DNA of 64,000 bases from UBA7803 sp040219135 (GCA_040219135.1 JAVJTA010000013.1:124001-188000); one strand, 5' to 3'. Positions 25,582-34,564 are shown, counted from the first letter of the stretch. Program-made: numbers and translations. The notes: generated by a model not told the origin, from the letters alone.

Positions 25582-27314
25582 GCGGCCTCCGGGGCAGCCC
25601 GGGCGTCGTCTTCGACGCGCTGTACCAGGGCGATGAACGCATCTTCCATGGTGGGGTCGGGCCGTTCGTCGCTGGCCACGCTGGCCTTGAGCTGGTCGGG
25701 GCTGCCGAGGGCGATGACCCGGGCGTTGCTCATCAACGCGACCCGGTCGCAGTACTCGGCCTCGTCCATGAAGTGGGTGGTGACCAGCACGGTCACGCCC
25801 CGCGCGACCAGTCCGGTGATGTGCAGCCAGAACTCGCGGCGGGTGATGGGGTCGACGCCGGACGTGGGCTCGTCGAGGAACAGCACCGACGGTCGGTGCA
25901 TCAGCGCGCAGGCCAGCGCCAGACGCTGCTTGAACCCCAGCGGCAGGGCGACGGGCGCCTCGTTCAGATAGCGTGCCAGGTCGAATACCTCGATCATCTC
26001 GTCGATGCGCTGGCGTCGCACGTTGGCCCGAAGTCCGTAGGCACCGGAGAAGAACTCCAGGTTCTGCCGCACCGACAGCAGATCGTAGAGCGAGAACTTC
26101 TGCGCCATGTAGCCGAGCTGGCGTTTGGCGTCGCCGGGGGAGTCGCGCAGATCGTAACCGGCGACCTCGGTGCTGCCGGACGTGGGCCGCAGAAGCCCGC
26201 AGAGCATGCGGAACGTGGTGGATTTGCCGGCACCGTTGGGGCCCAGCAGGCCGAACACCTCGCCGCGCTGCACGGAGAAATCCACGGCGTCCGTGGCCGT
26301 GAAGTCACCGAAACGTTTGGTCAGGGCGTTGCACTCGACCATCACCGGACGCTGGTCGGGCACGTCGTGCATGTGCTCGGTCAGTGCCGAGCGACCGCCG
26401 GGGCCGCCGCCGAGCAGGTCGATGAACGCGTCTTCGAAGCGCGGGGCCGCCGGTCGCAGCGTGCCGGTCCGGGTCTTCAGCACGGTGCGCACGCGGTCGG
26501 CACCGGCGGTGTCCGCGACCACGACACGCAGAGCGTCGCCCTGGATCACGCCATCGCGCACGCCGTCCAGCTGCAGCAGTGTCGATAGCAGACCGCGGCG
26601 ATCGCTGCCGATGTCCGTGACCCGGAAGCTGCGATCCTCGAGACGCGCGGTGAGCTCGGCTGGAGGGCCGGCGAAGGCGATCCGGCCCTCGTTCAGCAGC
26701 AGCACGTCGCTGCAGCGCTCCGCCTCGTCGAGGTAGGCCGTCGACCAGACCACGGCCATGCCTTCGCCGGCCAGCTCCTGAACCATGGCCCACAGCTCGC
26801 GTCGGCTGATCGGGTCCACGCCGACGCTGGGCTCGTCGAGCAGCAGCACCTCGGGTTCGGCCATGAGGGCGCAGGCCAGTCCGAGCTTCTGCTTCATGCC
26901 GCCGGACAGCCGCCCGGCCAGGCGCTCGGTGAAGGCGCCGAGCCGGGTGAAATGCAGCAGGCGCTCGAAGGTATGGGCGCGCGCATCGGGATCGAGGTTT
27001 CGGAGGTCGGCATAGAGACGCAGGTTCTCCATGACGCTCAGATCTTCGTAGAGCCCGAACGACTGCGGCATGTAGCCGATCAGCCGGTGAATGCTCGGCG
27101 CCTCGCGCACGCTGTCGCGTCCGGCCACGCTGATGCGGCCCTCGGTGGGAATCATCAGCGCGGCGATCAGGCGCATCAGCGTCGTCTTGCCGGCGCCGTC
27201 CGGACCGACCAGGCCGGTCAAGCGGCCGGACTCGATGCGCCCGCTGATGCCGGACAGCGCGGCGACGGCGTCGAAGCGCTTGACCACGCCGTCGAGCTCC
27301 ACCGCGGCGCTCAT
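25578..27314 (-). CDS. ybhF: ABC transporter, two fused ATPase domains, YbhF-like
   Basis: 578 residues with two nucleotide-binding domains. NBD1: GPDGAGKTT, signature LSGGMKQKLGLACAL, Walker B LLLDEPSVGVDP. NBD2: GPNGAGKSTT, a non-canonical signature LPLGFKQRLALACAL, Walker B LFLDEPTSGVDP. The degenerate second signature is normal for YbhF. It powers the YbhR/YbhS permease pair from the cytoplasm. ATG 27314 lies 1 base after the upstream gene's stop, so the operon is tightly coupled. Confidence 0.92.
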   Translation of the reverse strand: MSAAVELDGVVKRFDAVAALSGISGRIESGRLTGLVGPDGAGKTTLMRLIAALMIPTEGRISVAGRDSVREAPSIHRLIGYMPQSFGLYEDLSVMENLRLYADLRNLDPDARAHTFERLLHFTRLGAFTERLAGRLSGGMKQKLGLACALMAEPEVLLLDEPSVGVDPISRRELWAMVQELAGEGMAVVWSTAYLDEAERCSDVLLLNEGRIAFAGPPAELTARLEDRSFRVTDIGSDRRGLLSTLLQLDGVRDGVIQGDALRVVVADTAGADRVRTVLKTRTGTLRPAAPRFEDAFIDLLGGGPGGRSALTEHMHDVPDQRPVMVECNALTKRFGDFTATDAVDFSVQRGEVFGLLGPNGAGKSTTFRMLCGLLRPTSGSTEVAGYDLRDSPGDAKRQLGYMAQKFSLYDLLSVRQNLEFFSGAYGLRANVRRQRIDEMIEVFDLARYLNEAPVALPLGFKQRLALACALMHRPSVLFLDEPTSGVDPITRREFWLHITGLVARGVTVLVTTHFMDEAEYCDRVALMSNARVIALGSPDQLKASVASDERPDPTMEDAFIALVQRVEDDARAAPEAA

Positions 27315-27315
27315 G

Positions 27316-28311
27316 TCAGGCTCCGCCTTCTTCGATCTCGACGGTTACCGGCATGCCCTGGCGCAGCCCCGGGTCGGCATCGTCGACGATGATGCGCAGC
27401 CGATAGACCAGGTCGGTGCGCAGCTCCGTGGTCTCTACCGTCTTCGGCGTGAACTCCGCTCGCGGCGAGACGAAGCCGACCTGGCCGCGGTAGGGCTCGG
27501 CAGCGGCGTCGGACCGGATCAGCACGCCCTGGCCCGGAACCACGCGGCCGAGATCGGGCTCCGCGACGTAGGCGCGCACGAAGACCTGCTCGTTGAGGGT
27601 GACGAGATACACGGGCTCGCCGGCACCGAGGATCGTGCCCGGCTCGCGCACCCGGGTGGCGATGATGCCGGGCGCCGGCGCTCGCAGCGCGGTGTCATCG
27701 AGGCGGGTTGCCGCGGCGTCGCGATTCGCCTCGGCGGCGTTGGCGGCGGCACGGGCGGCGTCGATGTCTTCCCGCCGCGGACCTTCCACCACCAGCGCCA
27801 GATTTTCCCGGGCCGCAACCAGCCGCGCCTGAGTCTGATCGCGGCGCTCGATGGCGGCATCGAGGAGCTGCTGACTGCTGGCTCCCTGCGCGCGCAGGGC
27901 CTGCTGGCGCTCGAGTTCGCGGACGGCATTGACGGTCTGGGCCTCGGTCTCGCGCACTGCGGCCTGCGCCGACTCGATTTCCTGGGGGCGCGAGCCGGCC
28001 TGCAGGCGCTCGAGGGCGGCGTGTGCCTGACGGACGGCGGCGTCGGCGCTGGCCAGGGCCTGGCGGTAGGGTTCGCCGTCGAGGGTCGCCATCAGGGCGC
28101 CGGCGCTGACGGCGTCGCCTTCCTCGAGGTTCATGGCAGCCAGGCGCCCGCTGACCCGGAATCCGAGACGAACCTCCCGGAGGTCGACGTTGCCGTAGAG
28201 GATCAGAGCGCCCGGACTGCCGCTGCCCGAGCGCAGGGTCGGCCAGAGGAAATACGCACCGAGAGCGAGGGCGAGCCCAGCGGCGATAACCAGGGGAATG
28301 CGTTTGCTCAC
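27316..28311 (-). CDS. ybhG: HlyD-family membrane fusion / periplasmic adaptor protein, YbhG-like
   Basis: 331 residues: TM anchor (~5-22), a lipoyl-like half (NVDLREVRLGFRVSGRL), a long coiled-coil hairpin (~75-200, Ala/Glu/Arg/Gln-rich), then a beta-barrel domain (LRAPAPGIIATRVREPGTIL). It joins the inner-membrane ABC exporter to an outer-membrane channel such as TolC, which is not encoded here. GTG 28311 overlaps the TetR TGA (GTGA); the longer frame to 28404 only runs into the regulator gene. Confidence 0.88.
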   Translation of the reverse strand: MSKRIPLVIAAGLALALGAYFLWPTLRSGSGSPGALILYGNVDLREVRLGFRVSGRLAAMNLEEGDAVSAGALMATLDGEPYRQALASADAAVRQAHAALERLQAGSRPQEIESAQAAVRETEAQTVNAVRELERQQALRAQGASSQQLLDAAIERRDQTQARLVAARENLALVVEGPRREDIDAARAAANAAEANRDAAATRLDDTALRAPAPGIIATRVREPGTILGAGEPVYLVTLNEQVFVRAYVAEPDLGRVVPGQGVLIRSDAAAEPYRGQVGFVSPRAEFTPKTVETTELRTDLVYRLRIIVDDADPGLRQGMPVTVEIEEGGA

Positions 28312-28991
28312 GACGCTGGCCTCCTGCCGAGAATGGCGTTCACGTGAATTCGAAGCCGGGCCTTGATCCGTGCGCGTTCGTCCGCGCCGATGTCGTCGGT
28401 CCATCCCAGGTCGCGGCGCACGGTCGCGTTCGCGACGCGGAACACCAGTACCTGTCCCACCAGCATGAGGGCGATCAGGTGGGTCGTTTCGGAGTCAGCA
28501 TCGTCGTCGGTGGCGAGCGCGACGAACCGGGTCAGAATCCTGAGCATCGGCCCCAGCACGCCGCTGTAGAGGACGTCGAAAGCCTGGGTCGGTTGCTGCT
28601 GCTCGCGCACGATCAGCTGCGCCCAGCGCGCCGTGTGCGGTTGGGTCAGTACTTCCAGCAGCGTGCCGAGGATCCGCTCGATGGCGACAACCGGGCGGGT
28701 GCCGTCGGGCTGGGGCGCGCCTTCGGAGCGAGCCAGTTCCGCGGTCAATTCGGCGGCCACTGGCGCGATTCGACCACTGAATTCCTGGGCGACGTGTTCG
28801 AACACGGCAAGATACAGGCCGTGCTTGCCGCCGAAGTGGTAGGCGATGAGCGCCTGATTGACCCCGGCGGCATGGGCCAGGGCGCGACTCGACGCCGCGT
28901 CGTATCCGGCTCGGCCGAATACGTCGAGTCCGGCTTGAATGAGCGCCTCCCGGGTGGCCGCTCCGCGGCTGGCTGTGTCGGTGGGGGCCAT
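28308..28991 (-). CDS. cecR: TetR-family regulator, CecR (YbiH)-like
   Basis: 227 residues. The N-terminal HTH (LIQAGLDVFGRAGYDAASSR then HAAGVNQALIAYHFGGKHGL) is a standard TetR domain. The ligand part contains WAQLIVREQQQPTQAFDVLY, as in the CecR/DUF1956 group that controls ybhGFSR in enterobacteria. First gene of its own operon, with an overlapping start of ybhG. A 22-bp near-palindrome lies 9-30 bp before the ATG, so autorepression is expected. The inducer is unknown. Confidence 0.88.
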   Translation of the reverse strand: MAPTDTASRGAATREALIQAGLDVFGRAGYDAASSRALAHAAGVNQALIAYHFGGKHGLYLAVFEHVAQEFSGRIAPVAAELTAELARSEGAPQPDGTRPVVAIERILGTLLEVLTQPHTARWAQLIVREQQQPTQAFDVLYSGVLGPMLRILTRFVALATDDDADSETTHLIALMLVGQVLVFRVANATVRRDLGWTDDIGADERARIKARLRIHVNAILGRRPAS

Positions 28992-28999
28992 GGTGTTAT

Positions 29000-29021
29000 T
29001 TTAATTAAACGATTGATTAAA
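29000..29021. promoter_or_regulatory. Palindromic operator of the TetR/CecR-like repressor
   Basis: The 22-bp site has outer arms TTTAAT and ATTAAA around AAACGATTG-like centre; 18 of 22 positions are symmetric. It lies in an AT-rich island 9-30 bp before the TetR start in an otherwise GC-rich window, where it would overlap the promoter. The size and symmetry fit TetR dimers. Confidence 0.7.
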
Positions 29022-29143
29022 TCAAGCGGCTCAGCCACCGGAGACCGGCGCTCGCTCGCGGCCATCGATTGGCTCCGCTAACATCCGGCGCCGTTGCCCG
29101 CAACGGCACGCGGACCCGGGCCACACGGGGGAGGAGGGGCGAT

Positions 29144-30868
29144 ATGCGACTGGGTCGGGGCGCCGCCGCGCTGGGGTTGATCCTGGCGGGGACACTGCTT
29201 GCCGCCTACGTGCAGACGGACGGCGGAGCCGTGACGGTGCACGATGTCCGCTTCGTCGGCGCGACCGGCAACGGCATGAGCGGCCTGCTGTACGTGCCCG
29301 ACGGGGCCCGTCCGGAATCTCCGGCGCCCGCGGTGCTCGCCGTGCACGGCTACATCAATTCCCGCGAGACCCAGTCCGGCTTCGCCATCGAACTCGCGCG
29401 CCGCGGTGTCGTCGTCCTCGCCCTCGATCAGACCGGCCACGGCTACTCGGATCCACCGGCATTCGCCGCCGGTTTCGGCGGCCCCGACGGGCTCGCCCAT
29501 CTGCGCGGCCTGGGATTCGTGGACGCTCGACGGATCGGCCTCGAAGGCCATTCCATGGGAGGCTGGGCCGTGCAGATGGCGGCGGCGTCGCAGCCCGATG
29601 GCTATGCCGCGATGGTGCTGGAAGGCTCGTCCACGGGCACCTTCGGCGCCCCCGACGGCACGCCGGAGACGCCGCGCAACCTCGCCGTGGTGTTCAGCCG
29701 CTACGACGAGTTCTCGGCGCTCATGTGGGACGCCGGCGTACCCGCCGACATCGTCGACACGGCCAAGCTCAAGACTCTGTTCGGTACGGCGGAGCCCGTG
29801 CGCGTCGGTGAGCTTTACGGCGACCCGGCCGCGGGCACCGCGCGGCTGCTGGCCATGCCGGCCGTGACGCATCCGGGCGATCACCTCTCCTCCGAGGCGA
29901 TCGGTGCCGCCGTGGCGTGGTTTCAGGCGCGACTGGCGGTGACCGGACCGGCGCCGCTCGAGCAGGTCTGGTACTGGAAGGAGCTCGCCACGCTCATCGC
30001 CCTGGCGGGTCTGCTGCTGCTGATCTTTCCGGTGTTCGACCGGTTGCTCGGCTGGCGCGCGTTCGCCGCGGTCAGAACGGACCCGGTGGCCACGGTCACC
30101 TGGTCGCGCGGGCGTGGGGCCGTCAATCTCCTGGTCACGGCGCTGTTGCCGGTGCTGCTGTTCTTCCCGCTGCAGACGGCGGCCGAGAGTCTGCTGCCGG
30201 CCAATCCGTTGCTGCCGCAGCAGATCACCAACGGCATCCTGCTCTGGGCCTGGGGGTCGGGACTGGTTTCCCTGGCGTTGTTCGCAGTGTGGTTGCGCGG
30301 TTCCGGTCACAGCCTCGGGGAGCTGGGCCTGCCGCTGTCGCTGCCGTTGGCGGCCAGAGCCGCCGGGCTCGCGCTCGGCTGTTGTGGCGTGCTGTATCTC
30401 GTCGTCGTCGCGGCGGCGTTCTTTCTCGACGTCGACTTCCGCTTCTGGGTGGTGGCGCTGAAAACCATGGCGCCGTTTCACGTGCCCCTGTTTCTGATCT
30501 ATCTGCCGTTGTTCGCGGTGTTCTTCCTGGTGCTGTCCCTGTGCCTGCACACCCAGCTCGGCAACGCTGCGTCCTGGCGTCGCGATCTGTGGCGCAACGG
30601 TCTGGTGCTTTCCGGTGGATTCGTCCTGCTGCTGGTGCTGCAGTACACGCCCCTTCTGCTCGGCGGCACGCTGCTGCTGCCGTCGCAGCCGCTGCTCACG
30701 ATCGTGGCGTTCCAGTTCGTGGTGCTGCTCGCGGTGGTGGCCGTGGTCTCGACCTACTGCTTTGCCCGGACCAACAACGTCTACGCCGGCGCTTTTCTCA
30801 ACAGCGTGTTCGTCACCTGGTACATCGTGGCCGGAACCGCGACTCAGGCGGTGCCGTTCTGGTTCTGA
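29144..30868 (+). CDS. Alpha/beta hydrolase fused to a multi-pass membrane domain
   Basis: 574 residues. An N-terminal signal/anchor helix (~5-22) is followed by an alpha/beta hydrolase: oxyanion strand VLAVHGYINSRE, LALDQTGHGYSD and nucleophile elbow GHSMGG (Ser137), with H-containing VTHPGDH near ~247 as possible catalytic His. From ~285 on come about eight hydrophobic helices with no known transporter motif. GGAGG stands ahead of ATG 29144. The hydrolase part should be outside the cytoplasm, the helices may sense, anchor or move lipid-like substrates. It diverges from the cecR operon, so the operator may touch both. Confidence 0.75.
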   Translation: MRLGRGAAALGLILAGTLLAAYVQTDGGAVTVHDVRFVGATGNGMSGLLYVPDGARPESPAPAVLAVHGYINSRETQSGFAIELARRGVVVLALDQTGHGYSDPPAFAAGFGGPDGLAHLRGLGFVDARRIGLEGHSMGGWAVQMAAASQPDGYAAMVLEGSSTGTFGAPDGTPETPRNLAVVFSRYDEFSALMWDAGVPADIVDTAKLKTLFGTAEPVRVGELYGDPAAGTARLLAMPAVTHPGDHLSSEAIGAAVAWFQARLAVTGPAPLEQVWYWKELATLIALAGLLLLIFPVFDRLLGWRAFAAVRTDPVATVTWSRGRGAVNLLVTALLPVLLFFPLQTAAESLLPANPLLPQQITNGILLWAWGSGLVSLALFAVWLRGSGHSLGELGLPLSLPLAARAAGLALGCCGVLYLVVVAAAFFLDVDFRFWVVALKTMAPFHVPLFLIYLPLFAVFFLVLSLCLHTQLGNAASWRRDLWRNGLVLSGGFVLLLVLQYTPLLLGGTLLLPSQPLLTIVAFQFVVLLAVVAVVSTYCFARTNNVYAGAFLNSVFVTWYIVAGTATQAVPFWF

Positions 30869-30907
30869 GCGGCGACCCGGTAGGCCGGCGTCGTCTGCAG
30901 GCGCGGC

Positions 30908-31393
30908 TCAGTTCGGGTCGGGTCTGGTGTGGTCGGCCAGGTTGTCGAGCAGCGTGCGCCACCACTCGGCCAGCCGCATCTGCAGGGCCGCATCCGGGAA
31001 GCCGTGGCGGGCGGCGCTGTCCTCCGGCACGGCGTGAAAACCGCGATGCTCGACGCTCACCCGGGTGGTCGTCGCCGCCACGGCGTCGAACCGCACCGCA
31101 ACCTCGGTAACCAGACCCTCCGGAAAGTCCGCCTGGCGCCAGGTGAACGTCAGCCGCTCGGGCGGGCGGTAGTCCACCACCTCGCCGATCTGGTAGCGCT
31201 CGCCGTCCGGCGACGTTTCCACGAGCAGGGTGGTCGCGCCGCTGAAGTCGAAGCTCAGGGTGCCGGGCTCGTCCGGGGCCGTGCGGAACAGGCCGTTCGG
31301 CCGCCACCAGGCGCCGATGTCCTGGACGAACACGTCGAACGCCCGCTCCCTGGAGACATCGACGCGCAGCGCCACCAGCACCCGGGAACTCAC
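30908..31393 (-). CDS. SRPBCC (AHSA1/START-like) domain protein
   Basis: 161 residues, single START-like fold: RVDVSRERAFDVFVQDIGAW at the N-terminus, RLTFTWRQADFPEG in the middle and a C-terminal helix MRLAEWWRTLLDNLADH. Such proteins bind hydrophobic ligands; when paired with ArsR regulators they are of unknown role. GTG 31393 overlaps the ArsR TGA by GTGA. Last gene of the VOC-ArsR-SRPBCC operon. Confidence 0.85.
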   Translation of the reverse strand: MSSRVLVALRVDVSRERAFDVFVQDIGAWWRPNGLFRTAPDEPGTLSFDFSGATTLLVETSPDGERYQIGEVVDYRPPERLTFTWRQADFPEGLVTEVAVRFDAVAATTTRVSVEHRGFHAVPEDSAARHGFPDAALQMRLAEWWRTLLDNLADHTRPDPN

Positions 31394-31728
31394 CGGTCCG
31401 CCTTGCCGCCGCCTTCGGCGAACCGTTTGAAGGCGCCGAGCTGGGCAGCCCAGAGGCGCTCGCTGCGTTCCAGCCAGGTCTTCAGCTCGCGCATGGGGGA
31501 GGGCTGCAGCTCGTAGATGCGCACCCGGGCATCGAACTCCGGATGGGATTCGCTGACCAGCCCGCAGGCGCGCAGCGTCCGCAGGTGCCGGCTCATGGCC
31601 GGCGGGCTGAGCCCGACGAGGCGGGCCAGCTCCCCGGCGGGACGCGGCCTTTCGCCGAGCAGCTCCACCACCCGGCGCCGGTGGGGATCCGCCAGCGCCG
31701 CCAGGGTACGATCGAGCGCTTTGCCCAT
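31390..31728 (-). CDS. ArsR-family winged-helix regulator
   Basis: 112 residues. LAALADPHRRRVVELLGERP and the recognition region ELARLVGLSPPAMSRHLRTL are typical of ArsR/SmtB. The metal-binding ELCVCD motif is absent, so it is of the metal-independent subgroup that often travels with SRPBCC proteins. It is four bases after the VOC stop and overlaps the SRPBCC start. The inverted repeat before the VOC gene is a likely target. Confidence 0.88.
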   Translation of the reverse strand: MGKALDRTLAALADPHRRRVVELLGERPRPAGELARLVGLSPPAMSRHLRTLRACGLVSESHPEFDARVRIYELQPSPMRELKTWLERSERLWAAQLGAFKRFAEGGGKADR

Positions 31729-31732
31729 CGGC

Positions 31733-32188
31733 TCAGATCCAGCCCGTGATCTTCAGTCCGCTGGCCCGCTCGGCTTGTTCCCGGGTAACCTCCGCCACCG
31801 TCTGCGCCACCGTCCAGATATGGCCTTCCGGATCGCGACAGCGGTAGGTTCGGTCGCCGTAGAACTGGGTCGCCGGCTCTTCGAGAATCACCGCGCCGGC
31901 CTGCCGGGCCCGCTCGCAGTGCGCGTCGACGTCGCCGTCGATGCTGATGTGCAGCGTCTGGGTGTTCCTGCCGCCGAGGCCCGCCGGGCTGGCGTGGTTC
32001 TCCGACCACTCGCTGCCGACCATCACGGCGGCGTTGCCGAAGCGCATTTCCGAATGGGCGAGGTTGCCGTCGGCGTCTTCGATGAGCATGAACACCTCGA
32101 AGCCGAAAGCCTGTTCGAGCCAGGCAAGGGCCGCTTTCGGGTCGCGGTAGACGAGGGCGGAGGTCAGGTTCGGGCGCCAGTCGGCCAT
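31733..32188 (-). CDS. VOC family (glyoxalase/PhnB-like) protein
   Basis: 151 residues made of two beta-alpha-beta-beta-beta units: LVYRDPKAALAWLEQAFGFE and later HISIDGDVDAHCERARQAGA, ending in the metal-site-like RCRDPEGHIWTVAQ. VOC proteins bind a divalent metal and act on small molecules or merely bind them (e.g. drug or aldehyde protection). First gene of an ArsR-controlled operon, with the candidate operator 28-49 bp upstream. No substrate assignment is possible. Confidence 0.85.
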   Translation of the reverse strand: MADWRPNLTSALVYRDPKAALAWLEQAFGFEVFMLIEDADGNLAHSEMRFGNAAVMVGSEWSENHASPAGLGGRNTQTLHISIDGDVDAHCERARQAGAVILEEPATQFYGDRTYRCRDPEGHIWTVAQTVAEVTREQAERASGLKITGWI

Positions 32189-32215
32189 GATCGAGCTCCT
32201 GTCTGGGCAGGCTGT

Positions 32216-32237
32216 TAGTTAACGTCCAGATTAACTA
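32216..32237. promoter_or_regulatory. Inverted repeat, candidate ArsR operator
   Basis: TAGTTAA-CGTCCAGA-TTAACTA: perfect 7-bp arms, 8-bp spacer, in an AT-rich patch just upstream of the VOC-ArsR-SRPBCC operon and ~100 bp from the divergent MFS gene. Its form suits a small winged-helix dimer such as ArsR. Confidence 0.6.
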
Positions 32238-32339
32238 TTTCGTCAAGCAGAAATTGCATCGGCTGGCGGTTCCGACTCCCGTGTCGATCAGGGCCCGGCG
32301 GGCTGCGTGCTAAACTGGTGGGCTTCCCGGGGGAGCGTC

Positions 32340-33614
32340 GTGGCCAGCCGAGACATCTACAAAGCGCTGAGCGTGCCGGATTTCCGGTGGCTGTGGATCG
32401 GCAGTCTCGGCTCGTCTTTCGCCATGAACATGCAGATCATCGCCCGCGGCTGGCTGGTCTACACCCTCACCTCGTCGGCCATGGATCTGGCCTGGGTCAC
32501 CCTGTCGTTCATGGTGCCGACGGTGGCGTTCTCGCTGTGGGGCGGGGTGGTGGCGGATCGGATTCCGAAGAAGCGCATCATCGTCCTGGCACAGTCACTG
32601 AACTGCGCCGCCACCGTCGTCATGGCGCTGATCATACTCAGTAACCGGGTGACGTTCTGGGACTTCATCTGGTTCGGTTTCTTCAATGGCACGATTCTGG
32701 CGCTGTCCATGCCGGCGCGGCAGGCTTTCGTGCCGGAGCTGATTCCCGACCGGCTGATTTTTACCGCCATGGCCCTGAACACCACCAGCTGGAACCTGTC
32801 GCGCATTCTCGGTCCCGCCCTGGCCGGCTTCCTCATTGCCTGGGTGGCCGCCGGCGATACCTCCTCGACCTACGGTGTGGGCATCGTCTATCTGATGATT
32901 GCGGCGCTGTATTTCCTCTCGGCGATCACCATGTTTCTGGTGAAACGCACCGGCAACATCAAGGAGCCGGACGGCAAGAGCCCGCTGACCGACGTGCTCG
33001 ACGGGCTCCGCTACGTGCGCGCCAACCCGCCCGTGTTGGGCCTGATCCTGCTGTCGATCGTGCCATTTCTGTTCGGCATGCCGCTCAATACGCTGTTGCC
33101 GGCATTCAACGAGGACATTCTCGGCGGCGGCCCGGAGGACCTCGGTTTGCTGATGTCCTCGATGGGCGTGGGCGCGATCCTCGGCTCGCTGATGCTCGCC
33201 TCCATGGGCGATCTCAAGAACAAGGCTGCCTGGCTGATCGCCACCTGCGTCGGCTGGGGGGCGTTTACCACGGCGTTCGGTTCGGCCCAGGTGGTCTGGG
33301 TGGCGGCGGCGCTGGTCGCGGCGATCGGCTGGCTGTCGGCCTGGAACATGTCGCTGAATCGCGGCCTGCTGCAGATGCAGGTGGCCGACAACATGCGCGG
33401 CCGCATCATGAGCATCGACATGATGTCCCACGGCCTCATGCCCATCGGCGTGATTCCCATCAGCCTGATCGCCGAGCGCTACAGCGTGGCGGTGGCGCTG
33501 GAGGTGGCGGGTGTGGTGTTCGTGCTGGTGGTGCTGGCGCTGGCGCTGTTCACCACCTCGGTGCGCCGGGTGGACGACGGCATGCGCGAACCCGCGCAGG
33601 CCGGGGAACTCTGA
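32340..33614 (+). CDS. MFS transporter, EntS-like (MFS_3) exporter family
   Basis: 424 residues, ~12 helices. The first loop GGVVADRIPKKRII is the MFS motif A, and the end of the second half (SLNRGLLQMQVADNMRGRIMSIDMM) matches the conserved region of the MFS_3/enterobactin-exporter group. Such proteins usually export small molecules. GTG 32340 has GGGGAG upstream, so the 11-residue extension to 32307 is dropped. It may share regulation with the divergent ArsR operon. Confidence 0.85.
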   Translation: MASRDIYKALSVPDFRWLWIGSLGSSFAMNMQIIARGWLVYTLTSSAMDLAWVTLSFMVPTVAFSLWGGVVADRIPKKRIIVLAQSLNCAATVVMALIILSNRVTFWDFIWFGFFNGTILALSMPARQAFVPELIPDRLIFTAMALNTTSWNLSRILGPALAGFLIAWVAAGDTSSTYGVGIVYLMIAALYFLSAITMFLVKRTGNIKEPDGKSPLTDVLDGLRYVRANPPVLGLILLSIVPFLFGMPLNTLLPAFNEDILGGGPEDLGLLMSSMGVGAILGSLMLASMGDLKNKAAWLIATCVGWGAFTTAFGSAQVVWVAAALVAAIGWLSAWNMSLNRGLLQMQVADNMRGRIMSIDMMSHGLMPIGVIPISLIAERYSVAVALEVAGVVFVLVVLALALFTTSVRRVDDGMREPAQAGEL

Positions 33615-33616
33615 AT

Positions 33617-33877
33617 TCAGCCGCTTCGCCGGCGGCGCCGCAGCAGCGCCGCGACCGCATAGGCGAGGGCCGCGATCCCACCGGCCCAGAGGAACGTCGG
33701 CACGAACCAGCTCAGCGCCGTATCGAACACGAACGACCAGCGGGTGCCGTCGGCGTCGTGGAAGATACCGCTCGGGTTCTCGAGCCACTCCCAGACGGTG
33801 ACGATCAGGGTGACCACACCGGCAATGCTGACGCCGCTGACGATACCGATCGGCCACAGGGCTCGTCTGGCGATCAT
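33617..33877 (-). CDS. Small two-helix membrane protein, unknown
   Basis: 86 residues: helix 1 WPIGIVSGVSIAGVVTLIVT, an outer loop with WLENPSGIFHDADGTRW, helix 2 FVPTFLWAGGIAALAYAVAA, then a basic tail (LLRRRRRSG). A strong GGAGGG precedes ATG 33877; an in-frame upstream extension to 33931 is not needed. It converges with the MFS gene (2 bp gap). Function unknown. Confidence 0.6.
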   Translation of the reverse strand: MIARRALWPIGIVSGVSIAGVVTLIVTVWEWLENPSGIFHDADGTRWSFVFDTALSWFVPTFLWAGGIAALAYAVAALLRRRRRSG

Positions 33878-34020
33878 GGTTCCCTCCGGCGTGGGTGATT
33901 TATCGGGACCATGCCGAACGTCCGGGTTCACCGCAACGTCGGCCTGCGGTTGCGGTCCGGTGGGTGCCCTGGATCATTCGGTCTCGACCGGGGTCGAAGA
34001 TCATGAGAAGAGGAGCCGCA

Positions 34021-34539
34021 ATGAACCGAGTCGAGCCAGATCGAACTGAAGCGGCGTGCCGTGGCGGACGACGGCTGCCGTCGGCGCTGCTGCTCGTCCT
34101 GGCGCTCACTGTGCAGGCGCTCGCCGCCGAGTCCAGTCAGGAGATCTACCTGTCCGTCGGTGAGAACGGCGAGCTCAGCTTCTCCGACGTCGCCGGACCT
34201 GGCGCCCAGCGCGTGGTCGTGGAGACCGCCGCGCCGCTCGACGATCCGCTGGCGGAACTCGACCGTCGCATCGAGCAGACGCTGAGCGTGGCGAACGCCC
34301 TGGAGGCGTCGCGGCTGGCCCGGGAAAAGGTTCGTGCCGAGGCGCGTGCCAGCGCCGCCGGGAGCGGCGTCGGGAGCGCTCCGGAGGTGGTGTACCAGGA
34401 CCGCTACGTCACCTCGCCCTACCTGTACCCACCGGCCAGGCCGCGCGGACGCCCACCGCACCAAGCCGGGCCGCCGCCCGAGCAACCGTCGGAGGAACCT
34501 GCGCCGGTTATCAGCCGGCCGTTCCCGGCGCCGGACTAG
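34021..34539 (+). CDS. Secreted hypothetical protein with DUF4124-like N-terminus
   Basis: 172 residues with a signal peptide (RLPSALLLVLALTVQALA, cut near 36). After it, IYLSVGENGELSFSDVAGPG resembles the short DUF4124 pattern (I-Y-x-x-V-D-x-x-G-x-x-x-F-S-D). A coiled Ala/Glu/Arg stretch follows, then a Pro/Arg-rich tail. AGAGGAG precedes ATG 34021. Probably periplasmic; no enzymatic residues are visible. Confidence 0.65.
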   Translation: MNRVEPDRTEAACRGGRRLPSALLLVLALTVQALAAESSQEIYLSVGENGELSFSDVAGPGAQRVVVETAAPLDDPLAELDRRIEQTLSVANALEASRLAREKVRAEARASAAGSGVGSAPEVVYQDRYVTSPYLYPPARPRGRPPHQAGPPPEQPSEEPAPVISRPFPAPD

Positions 34540-34564
34540 TTCTGCTCCTCGGTGAAGCCGCGGT

